A DNA stretch of 64,000 nt. Origin: Pacificimonas flava. GTDB lineage: Bacteria; Pseudomonadota; Alphaproteobacteria; Sphingomonadales; Sphingomonadaceae. The notes below the pieces were generated by a model, which worked only from the letters and a program-made list of their open reading frames with translations, was not told the origin of the DNA and made no database searches. The position numbers and the translations under genes were made by a program. The DNA lies in assembly GCF_000342165.1 (NCBI RefSeq), contig NZ_AMRV01000011.1:18340-82339 (forward strand), written 5' to 3'. Of the stretch, positions 1-7,085 are shown in pieces (the stretch's first letter is position 1; each line of letters begins with the position of its first letter).

Positions 1-841
1 GGCATCCCCGGCGAACCTGCACCGGCCGCGACGGATCGCGCATATGAAGAACCGCCTCAACGCGACACTGACCGCGCTGGTACACGACCTGATCCCGGTC
101 ACGCATCCCGAATATGCGCGGCCCGGCGGCGCCGAAAAACATGCTCGGCGCATCGAGACGCTGCGGCGGGAAGCCTTCGCCGTGATCGCCAATTCGACGG
201 CGACGGCCGAGGGCCTTGCCCGGCACTGGAGCGGCTGGCCGGCACCCGCCATCGCCATTGCGCCGCTGGGTATCGACGCGCTTCCATGCGCGGAGTCCGC
301 GCGGCGAGACCGGCCCTATTTCCTGATGGTCGGCACCATCGAGCCGCGCAAGAACCACCTCCTTCTGCTGCATGTCTGGAGAAAAATGGCCGAGGAACGG
401 CGGGACGCCGAAATCCCGGAACTGCTCCTTGTGGGGCGGCGCGGCTGGGAGAACGAGCAGGTCGTCGACCTGCTGGAGCGTGCGCCGGGCATCCAGCCGC
501 ATGTGCGCGAACTCGGCGCGTTGCCGGAGCGGGAATTGGCGGCTCTTTATCGGGGGGCGCACGCCCTTCTGATGCCCAGCTTCTCGGAGGGCTTCGGCCT
601 GCCAGTTGCCGAGGCGCTGAGCGTCGGGACGCCGGTCCTCGCCAGCGACATCCCTGCCCACCGGGAAGTCGCGGGCGCGGCGGCACGGTATCTGAGCCCG
701 CTGGACGGGGAAGGCTGGATGGCGGCGATCCGCGATACGGCATCCGGTCCGCGCGGCAAGCCGGCGGCGGACTGGCAGTCGCCCGGGTGGGACCGGCATC
801 TGGACATCGTCCTCGCCGCGGCGGAAAAGAGCCTGCCATGA
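1..841 (+). CDS. GT4-type glycosyltransferase, 5' end cut by window edge
   Basis: C-terminal part of a group 1 (GT-B fold) glycosyltransferase, probably adding a sugar to capsule or another surface polysaccharide. The frame is open to the first base of the window and the residues before the first ATG (44) read NLHRP, a motif expected inside this family, so the true start lies outside the window. Visible landmarks are HDLIPVTHPEY, the sugar-nucleotide domain opening FLMVGTIEPRKNH, and the donor-binding stretch PSFSEGFGLPVAEAL with its conserved acidic residues. The stop overlaps kpsM by ATGA, so the two are translationally coupled. Acceptor and donor sugars cannot be told from sequence. Confidence 0.85.
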   Translation, partial: ASPANLHRPRRIAHMKNRLNATLTALVHDLIPVTHPEYARPGGAEKHARRIETLRREAFAVIANSTATAEGLARHWSGWPAPAIAIAPLGIDALPCAESARRDRPYFLMVGTIEPRKNHLLLLHVWRKMAEERRDAEIPELLLVGRRGWENEQVVDLLERAPGIQPHVRELGALPERELAALYRGAHALLMPSFSEGFGLPVAEALSVGTPVLASDIPAHREVAGAAARYLSPLDGEGWMAAIRDTASGPRGKPAADWQSPGWDRHLDIVLAAAEKSLP

Positions 842-1629
842 GCGCAGCCGCCCTAAAGACAGGTCTTGCCGTGCAGGCGAACGTCGTCGGCGCGCTGCTG
901 ATGCGCGAGATCCACACGCGCTACGGCCGCGACAATATCGGCTATCTGTGGATGTTCGTGGAGCCGGCGATCCTGACGCTGGCGGTGCTGGCGATCCATG
1001 CCGGCGCGCCAGGGGGCGCGGACGGGCACGGCATCGACCCCGCCCCCTTCACCATTATCGGCTATTCGACCTTCATCCTCTTTCGCAGCATCTTCACCCG
1101 GGCGGAGGGCATATTGGAATCGAACGGGCCGCTGCTCTATCACCGACAGGTCACGATTTTCGACATGGTGCTGGCCCGCGCGCTGCTGGAACTCGGCAGC
1201 ATTCTCTCCGTGCTCGCGCTTCTTCTGACCGCGGCGGTCCTGTTCGGCTATGCGCAGCCGCCCGAGCGGCCGCTCGCGATGCTGGCGGGCATCGCCTATC
1301 TGTGGGTCTGGTCCTTCGGCCTGGCGCTGATCGTCACGGCGGCGACGAACGAGAACCGTGTGGTCGAAAAATTCGTCCACCCGATCAGCTATATCCTGCT
1401 GCCGTTGTCGGGCGCCTTCTACATGGTGTCCTGGCTGCCGCAGCCCTACCGCGACTGGGTTGCGAAATTTCCCATGACGCAGATGTTCGAACTGATCCGC
1501 TACGGCCAATTCTCCGCCGCCGAGGATACCTATGTGGAGCCGGTCTATCTCGCATTCTGGTGCGCGGGCGTCCTGCTCGCCGGCCTCTTGGCAGTGCGCG
1601 CGGTTCGCAGTCACGTGCAGATCAACTAG
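838..1629 (+). CDS. kpsM: Capsule polysaccharide ABC exporter permease KpsM
   Basis: Inner-membrane permease (263 aa) of the ABC-2 type that pairs with KpsT to move capsular or related polysaccharide across the cytoplasmic membrane. The N-terminus carries the family hallmark MREIHTRYGRDNIGYLW followed by about six hydrophobic segments. The frame is open further upstream, but the ATG at 838 gives the ATGA overlap with the glycosyltransferase and the expected family length. It is followed closely by kpsE. Membership of the KpsM/Wzm family is clear; the exported polymer is not known. Confidence 0.92.
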   Translation: MSAAALKTGLAVQANVVGALLMREIHTRYGRDNIGYLWMFVEPAILTLAVLAIHAGAPGGADGHGIDPAPFTIIGYSTFILFRSIFTRAEGILESNGPLLYHRQVTIFDMVLARALLELGSILSVLALLLTAAVLFGYAQPPERPLAMLAGIAYLWVWSFGLALIVTAATNENRVVEKFVHPISYILLPLSGAFYMVSWLPQPYRDWVAKFPMTQMFELIRYGQFSAAEDTYVEPVYLAFWCAGVLLAGLLAVRAVRSHVQIN

Positions 1630-1639
1630 GACCGCGCCG

Positions 1640-2791
1640 ATGGACCGCCAGACCCCACCCTATCTGCTGACAGACATCGATCATGAGGCCGCGCCCCGCT
1701 GGCGGCGCGCCCTGCCGTTCAGCCTTTTCGTGCTGCTGCCGACGCTGCTGGCGGCAATCTGGCTCTACGGCTTTGCCGCCGATCAGTATGAAAGCCGTGC
1801 ACAGTTCCTGGTGCGGTCGGCGGACGGCGGGACGCCCAGCATCGGCGCCGGCGGCCTCGCCCAGATGATCGGCCTCGGCGCCGGCAGCGCGGCGGCGGGC
1901 GAGGTAAAGGCCGTCGCTGCCTACCTGACGTCCCACGATGCCGCCGCCGCCGCGGACGAACGACTGGATCTGACGGCAATCTTCCGCCGGCCGGAGGCGG
2001 ACCTCCTCTCTCGCCTGTGGGATGCCGCGCCCAGCGCGGAGGACCTTGCGGAACATTATGACGACCGGGTGAAGGTCTTTGTCGATCCCGACACGGGCAT
2101 CGCCAACCTGACCGTCCACACCTACCGCGCGGCGGATTCGAAGGCATTGGCTGATACGCTGCTGGCGCTGGGCGAGGACCGGGTGAACGCCCTCAACGCC
2201 CGCGCCGGGGAGCGCCTGCTGGAGGCGGCGCAGGAACAGCTTGCCCTGGCAGAGGGGGAGCTTGCCCGCGTCGGGGCGGGGATTGCCAGCTACCGCCGCC
2301 GCGAGCAGCAGGTGGATCCGGAAGCGAGCGGCGCGGCGCAGGTGGAGCTGTCCGCGGGCCTGCGCGCGGAGCTTGCCGAACTGCGCGCGCAGGAGCGGGC
2401 GATGGCCGGCGCGCTGGCGGAGGACAGCCCGCAGCGGGTTGCCCTCCGCCGCCGGATCGCCGCGCTCGCCGGAGAGGTCGCGGGTGCAGAGGCGGTGCTT
2501 GCCGGCCGGCAGGATTCCCTCTCCGCCCGTGTCGGCGATTACGAAGATCTGCGCCTGCGGCAGGAATTCGCCGCCAAACGCTACGAGCTTGCCGCCGCCG
2601 CCTATGAGGAGGCGCGTGACCAGGCGCTGCGTCAGAACCTGTTCGTCGTGCGCGTCGTCGAACCGAATCTGCCCGACGAGGCGCTCTATCCGAAGCGCGC
2701 GACCATTCTCCTCACCATCTTCGCCGGGCTGACGCTGGCCTATGGGATCGGCTGGTTGCTGCTGGCCGGCGTTCGGGAACACGCCGCCTGA
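1640..2791 (+). CDS. kpsE: Capsule export inner-membrane/periplasmic protein KpsE
   Basis: Polysaccharide co-polymerase-like protein (383 aa) of the KpsE/BexC/CtrB family. It links the KpsMT transporter to the outer-membrane export lipoprotein. It has one N-terminal membrane segment (about residues 24-44, FSLFVLLPTLLAAIWLYGF), a long Ala/Glu/Leu-rich periplasmic region with coiled-coil character, and a C-terminal membrane segment (ILLTIFAGLTLAYGIGW). The ATG at 1640, 10 nt after the kpsM stop, is chosen over the longer open frame because it begins just before the first membrane helix. It converges with the inverted export lipoprotein gene. Confidence 0.9.
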   Translation: MDRQTPPYLLTDIDHEAAPRWRRALPFSLFVLLPTLLAAIWLYGFAADQYESRAQFLVRSADGGTPSIGAGGLAQMIGLGAGSAAAGEVKAVAAYLTSHDAAAAADERLDLTAIFRRPEADLLSRLWDAAPSAEDLAEHYDDRVKVFVDPDTGIANLTVHTYRAADSKALADTLLALGEDRVNALNARAGERLLEAAQEQLALAEGELARVGAGIASYRRREQQVDPEASGAAQVELSAGLRAELAELRAQERAMAGALAEDSPQRVALRRRIAALAGEVAGAEAVLAGRQDSLSARVGDYEDLRLRQEFAAKRYELAAAAYEEARDQALRQNLFVVRVVEPNLPDEALYPKRATILLTIFAGLTLAYGIGWLLLAGVREHAA

Positions 2792-2803
2792 GCCGGACGC
2801 GCC

Positions 2804-3931
2804 CTAGTTCGTAAGCTGTTCGATGGTGAACAGCGGCTGGAACAAGCGATTGATGATGTCGATCAGCTTCGATGGCTGGTTGGACGCGCTGTTCGCGACG
2901 TAGATCAGATCCTTGTCGCGCATCGGAAATCGCTGGGCCAGAAAATAGCCGGAGGGGCGCAGCAGGTCGAGGCGGTAGATCGTCGGCGTCTGCGGATCGT
3001 CGCGAAAGACGAAGACGGCGCTGGGATCCGCGCGCGCGTCGCTGGGTCCGCCGGCGCGGGCGATGGCCTCCGCCAGCGACACGCTCGCCGTCTCGAACGG
3101 GATTTCGCGCACCGCATTCATCGCGCCAAAGGCGAGGATGGACCGCCGACCGGGCAGCAGCTCGACACGGTCCCCGGGGCGCAGGACGATGTCGCCGGCG
3201 CTGCCCGCCAGAAGCGAACGCAGCGGCACCGAGACGCTCCTGTCCCCCCGCGTCAGGCGCAGATCGAGATCGGCTGCGGAAGCCGAAGGGCCGCCGCGCA
3301 TGGCCAGCGCCTCCGTCAGCGTTTCGGGGCGAGCGGAGAGTGCGAAGCGGCCGGGCTGCGCCACCGCGCCGGAGAAAAGCACGCTGGAGGACACGCGCTC
3401 CGTCAGTCGCACCTGGGCCTGCGGCTGCTGGCTGAGACCGCGAAACGCGGCTTCGATGCGCCGCGCGGCGGCATCCGGTGTCAAACCGCCCACCTGCAAC
3501 GTGCCGGCATAGGGCAGGTCGATACGCCCATCCGGTGAGACGGGAAAGGCGCCGAGGCTGCGCCCGCGCGCGGACGGATCGAACCCGGCCGCAGGCGAGG
3601 CCGCACCGAACAGCCCGGCCCCCACCTCGAACAAAGTCACCTCCACCGTGTCACCAGCGCCGATCAACCCGGTCGCGACCGGCGTCGCGCTCTCGGCCAG
3701 AACGGCCAGCGGTGCGGAGGACGGCGCCGAATCCGCCATGGTCGCCGTCGTCGCCGCGTCGATCTCGACAATCCGGTAGCCGATCGCGGCGGCGGCAGCG
3801 GCCTCCTCGCTCAGCACCTGGGCCGTCGTCGGCCCGCTCGTCGGCAGCGTGGCACAGGACGCAAGCGCGGAAGAGCCGGCGATCAGGGCCGCCCGAGAAA
3901 AAACCGAAAACCGCCGCATCCTTTGCCCCAA
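2804..3931 (-). CDS. Outer-membrane polysaccharide export lipoprotein (KpsD/BexD/Wza-like)
   Basis: Polysaccharide export protein of 375 aa. It begins with a lipoprotein signal (AALIAGSSALASC, lipobox Cys near residue 26), then a Poly_export domain opening GAGDTVEVTLFEVG with the typical SPDGRIDLPYAGTLQVGG block, then SLBB-like repeats (SGAVAQPGRFAL and FGAMNAVREIPF). It should form the periplasmic/outer-membrane channel for the polymer moved by KpsMTE. The gene is inverted between kpsE and kpsT, so it needs its own promoter in the 41-bp gap before kpsT. A second Met (3919) is an alternative start. Confidence 0.88.
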   Translation of the reverse strand: MGQRMRRFSVFSRAALIAGSSALASCATLPTSGPTTAQVLSEEAAAAAAIGYRIVEIDAATTATMADSAPSSAPLAVLAESATPVATGLIGAGDTVEVTLFEVGAGLFGAASPAAGFDPSARGRSLGAFPVSPDGRIDLPYAGTLQVGGLTPDAAARRIEAAFRGLSQQPQAQVRLTERVSSSVLFSGAVAQPGRFALSARPETLTEALAMRGGPSASAADLDLRLTRGDRSVSVPLRSLLAGSAGDIVLRPGDRVELLPGRRSILAFGAMNAVREIPFETASVSLAEAIARAGGPSDARADPSAVFVFRDDPQTPTIYRLDLLRPSGYFLAQRFPMRDKDLIYVANSASNQPSKLIDIINRLFQPLFTIEQLTN

Positions 3932-3972
3932 CCTTTCCCCGGCACCGCCGCGCGGCTTAAAGACGATGCACC

Positions 3973-4632
3973 ATGATTCGGCTAGACGCGGTCACGAAGC
4001 GCTACAAGTTGCGCGGATTTTCGAAGACGGTCCTTCGCGGGGTCGACCTGCGCGTCGATGCGGGCGACGCGATCGGCATCTGCGGTGCGAACGGTGCCGG
4101 CAAGTCCACGCTGATGCGCATCATCGGCGGCACCGAACGCCAAAGCGGCGGGCGGGTCCATCGCGGCATGTCTGTCAGCTGGCCGCTGGGATACGGTTCC
4201 TGCTTCCAGTCCAGCCTGACAGGCGCGGACAATGCGCGCTTTATCGCCCGCATCTATCGCCGCGATCCCGTCCGCCTGATCCGCTTTGTCGAGGAGTTCG
4301 CGGAGCTGGGGCCGTTCCTGCGCCAGCCGGTGCGCACCTATTCGGCCGGCATGCAGGCCCGCCTCGCCTTCGCTGTCAGCCTGGCCATCGACTTTGACTG
4401 CTATCTGGTGGACGAGATCACCGCCGCCGGTGATGTGCGCTTTCGCGAACGCAGCGCTGCCGCGCTGACCGAACGTTCGCAGAACCGCACCCTTATCATG
4501 GTCAGCCACGATCCCGCGACGCTGAAGCAATATTGCCGGCGCGGGGCCGTGCTGGAGAACGGAAGGCTGCGCCCGTTCGACCGGATCGAGGACGCCATCG
4601 CCCATCACGAGGCGCTGCAGGCGGCGGCCTGA
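3973..4632 (+). CDS. kpsT: Capsule polysaccharide ABC exporter ATPase KpsT
   Basis: ATPase (219 aa) that energises KpsM. Walker A is GANGAGKST at residues 38-46; the ABC signature is the KpsT-type YSAGMQARL; Walker B is CYLVDE followed by the reduced ITAAGD; the switch histidine lies in MVSHD. Its length matches the compact KpsT family, with no C-terminal polymer-binding extension as in Wzt, which fits the capsule rather than the O-antigen type. It converges with kdsA, with 3 bp between the stops. Confidence 0.92.
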   Translation: MIRLDAVTKRYKLRGFSKTVLRGVDLRVDAGDAIGICGANGAGKSTLMRIIGGTERQSGGRVHRGMSVSWPLGYGSCFQSSLTGADNARFIARIYRRDPVRLIRFVEEFAELGPFLRQPVRTYSAGMQARLAFAVSLAIDFDCYLVDEITAAGDVRFRERSAAALTERSQNRTLIMVSHDPATLKQYCRRGAVLENGRLRPFDRIEDAIAHHEALQAAA

Positions 4633-4635
4633 CCG

Positions 4636-5475
4636 TCAGAGCGTATCCTCGGCATAGGGCTGCGCCTTTGCCGCCGCGTCCAGCGCCATCAACGAACGCA
4701 GCAGGGGTTCCAACCGGCTCAGCGGCCAGCTGTTCGGCCCGTCGGAAAGCGCGCGATCGGGGTCCGGATGCACCTCCATGAACAAACCGCTGATCCCGGC
4801 CGCCACCGCCGCGCGCGCCAGCACCGGCACGCTGCGCCGGTCCCCGCCCGAGCGTGTCCCCTCGCCGCCCGGCCGCTGCGCCGAATGGGTCGCATCGAAG
4901 ATGACCGGGCAGCCGGATGCGCGCATCACTGCCAGCCCGCGCATATCGACGACAAGGGTGTTGTAGCCAAAGGCGGCGCCTCGCTCGGTCAGCATCAGCG
5001 GCACGGCCGGGTTCGCGGCGCGCGCCTTTGCAACGAGTGGCAGCGTATCCTCGGGCGCCATGAACTGCGCCTTCTTGACGTTCACCGCCCGCCCGCTTCG
5101 CGCGGCCGCGGCGACGAGGTCGGTCTGGCGCGCGAGGAAGGCCGGCACCTGCAGGATATCGGCCACCTCCGCCGCTGGCTGGACCTGAGCCGTTTCGTGC
5201 ACGTCCGTCAGGACAGGCAGACCAGTCGCCTCTCGCACGCGCTGCAAGATTCGAAGCCCCTCCTGAAGGCCCGGTCCGCGAAAACTGTCGTGCGCGGTTC
5301 GATTGGCCTTGTCGAAACTGGACTTGTAGACCGTGAAGATACCGAGGCGGCGGGCGATCTCCGCGATGGCCTGCGCCGTTTCGAGCGCGCTGTCCTCGCT
5401 CTCGATAACGCAGGTGCCGGCGATCAGGAAAAATGGCCGGTCCGGCCCCACCTCTTGTCCGAGCAATCGCATCAC
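4636..5475 (-). CDS. kdsA: 3-deoxy-8-phosphooctulonate synthase KdsA
   Basis: Condenses phosphoenolpyruvate with arabinose 5-phosphate to Kdo-8-phosphate, the precursor of Kdo for lipid A core and for the Kdo linker of ABC-exported capsules. The 279-aa sequence shows [23 protein letters not shown] (phosphate/PEP contacts), VLTDVHE, and FIDATHS-type VIFDATHS near the C-terminus. Its start overlaps the kdsB stop by 4 nt, so the two form an operon. Placement beside the kps genes suggests a capsule-dedicated copy, but whether another copy exists elsewhere cannot be seen here. Confidence 0.95.
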   Translation of the reverse strand: MMRLLGQEVGPDRPFFLIAGTCVIESEDSALETAQAIAEIARRLGIFTVYKSSFDKANRTAHDSFRGPGLQEGLRILQRVREATGLPVLTDVHETAQVQPAAEVADILQVPAFLARQTDLVAAAARSGRAVNVKKAQFMAPEDTLPLVAKARAANPAVPLMLTERGAAFGYNTLVVDMRGLAVMRASGCPVIFDATHSAQRPGGEGTRSGGDRRSVPVLARAAVAAGISGLFMEVHPDPDRALSDGPNSWPLSRLEPLLRSLMALDAAAKAQPYAEDTL

Positions 5476-6242
5476 TCGGTCCCGCGCATTGCCAGGGCGC
5501 GCTCGACAATGGGAACGTCGCCGGGATTGTTGACCTCCCAGAAGTCCGGCACGGGGGGAATCGTCACCACATCCACCCTGAGGCCGTTTTCCAGGAAACG
5601 AAGCTGTTCCAGCCCCTCTGCCAGTTCCAGCGGCGAGGCGGGAAGGCCGGGGTATGCCGCAAGCGCCGCGCGGCGATAGGCATAGATGCCGATGTGAAGG
5701 TGAAGCGGCAGCGTCTCGTCCGCCTCCACGCCGTAGGGCAGCGGACGCTTCGAGAAATAGAGTGCGCGGCCGCCCGCACCGAAGACGGCGCTGGTGCCGC
5801 CGACCCGCCCCGCTGACCAGTCCTCAATCAAGCGTTGGCGGACCGCCCTCGGCGCCGCGAAGACCGGCGTCACCATGGCGGCAGCGGGGCGGGCGCGCAG
5901 CTCCGACACCAGATGCGCGATCAGCCCGTGCGGCACCAAGGGTGAATCGCCTTGCAGATTGACCAGGATTTCTGTATCCTTCGCCAGGTCGCCGAGTGCG
6001 GCGGCGCAGCGTTCCGTACCGTTGGCACAGCGCTCCGGCGTCATCAGAACCTTGGCGCCGGCCAAGGCGGCGCAGTCCGCGATGCGCTCGTCATCCGTCA
6101 GCACCCAGCTTGGAAAGCCGGACGCTGTGGCCGCCTGCCAGCTGCGAACGACGAGGGGGCGCGGCGTTCCGCCCGCACCCACGATCGGCGTCAGAGGCTT
6201 GCCGGGGAAGCGCTGGGATCGATAGCGCGCCGGCACCAGCAC
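5472..6242 (-). CDS. kdsB: 3-deoxy-manno-octulosonate cytidylyltransferase KdsB
   Basis: Activates Kdo to CMP-Kdo using CTP. The sequence carries the family N-terminal signature [27 protein letters not shown] (the metal/CTP-binding region) and [18 protein letters not shown] at the C-terminus. The first canonical start is GTG 6242, but this begins inside the first beta strand of the Rossmann-like fold. In frame upstream, an ATT at 6275-6273 sits 6 nt after GAGAAGAGG, which would add 11 residues and may be the real start. It is coupled to kdsA by a 4-nt overlap. Confidence 0.92.
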   Translation of the reverse strand: MLVPARYRSQRFPGKPLTPIVGAGGTPRPLVVRSWQAATASGFPSWVLTDDERIADCAALAGAKVLMTPERCANGTERCAAALGDLAKDTEILVNLQGDSPLVPHGLIAHLVSELRARPAAAMVTPVFAAPRAVRQRLIEDWSAGRVGGTSAVFGAGGRALYFSKRPLPYGVEADETLPLHLHIGIYAYRRAALAAYPGLPASPLELAEGLEQLRFLENGLRVDVVTIPPVPDFWEVNNPGDVPIVERALAMRGTE

Positions 6243-6393
6243 AGCGACACCGCCGACGGAACAGGAGTTCGAAATAACAAACCTCTTCTCGCCCCATCGC
6301 GGCGCGACTATGCGGCACGTTCAATTCAGAAGCGCGGCGCGTATCGCACGTCGGGGCCGAGGGGTGAAGCCATCAATCGCCTGGCGAGAGGCG

Positions 6394-6939
6394 TCACTCG
6401 CTCTCCGAAAACCCGAGTTTCTGCGCCAGCGCCTCGCGGGTGATGGGATCGTTCTTCGGCGCGTCGGTCATCTTTCCCGGCACGAGAACGAACAGGTCCG
6501 GCTCGATTTCCTTATAGTGCGGCTTTCCGATGGCCGCGCCGTGGTCGAGATAGGCAAGATATTCGTCGAGCGTATCGAAGCTGCGCGTTCCCGCCCAGGG
6601 CAATCCCCCAACCGGCTCGCCTGCACGTGCGCCGGAATCCTCCTGCCGCTGTTGTTTGCTCTCGTCTCGCAACTCAGCACTCCTGCTTTCTGCCCCAGCG
6701 GCCATTTGGCCTTCGGAACCGCTTGCTACAGCGGGGCGATCGGGCCGGCCCGACACCTCCTGCGCATCCGCATCCGGCGCGTCGTTCGGTGCCTCCTCGA
6801 CCGCCGCCCGTTCGAGGGATGCGCCGGTTTCCGCCGAGTCGCGACCTCCTCCGACAGCGCCTTCCGTGCACGCTGCCAGGAGGGCGGCGCAGCATAAAGT
6901 TACCGCTCTGTAAGATTGTTTTCCGATCATGCGGTTCAA
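6394..6939 (-). CDS. Uncharacterised lipoprotein with acidic, disordered middle
   Basis: Not recognised. The 181-aa product begins with a lipoprotein signal peptide ending LLAAC, so it should be acylated and anchored in an envelope membrane. Residues about 25-115 are rich in Ala, Glu, Asp, Ser and Gly and look disordered. The last 65 residues look folded (FDTLDEYLAYLDHGAAIGK, then IEPDLFVLVPGK). An ATG at 6930 is an equally possible start. It lies divergent from the metalloprotease gene, with about 145 bp between, but no evidence links it to secretion or inhibition of that protease. Confidence 0.6.
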   Translation of the reverse strand: MNRMIGKQSYRAVTLCCAALLAACTEGAVGGGRDSAETGASLERAAVEEAPNDAPDADAQEVSGRPDRPAVASGSEGQMAAGAESRSAELRDESKQQRQEDSGARAGEPVGGLPWAGTRSFDTLDEYLAYLDHGAAIGKPHYKEIEPDLFVLVPGKMTDAPKNDPITREALAQKLGFSESE

Positions 6940-6994
6940 TCCCTACGGCATTGCCGAATATCGTTAACGCCTCCACAAATTCTTCGTGAAAACG

Positions 6995-7009
6995 CCTTGC
7001 TAGGCAAGG
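6995..7009. promoter_or_regulatory. Small inverted repeat in protease upstream region
   Basis: CCTTGC and GCAAGG, separated by TAG, lie about 80 bp upstream of the metalloprotease start in the divergent gap shared with the lipoprotein gene. This could be a repressor or activator half-site pair. No regulator gene lies next to it and no clear -35/-10 pair could be assigned, so a regulatory role is inference only. Confidence 0.25.
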
Positions 7010-7085
7010 GGAAAAGTAGTTTCCTCCGTTCATTCGCGGGCCAGGGAGGAACGCGGGGACACTTAAATCAGGAGAGGGGCGGTTC

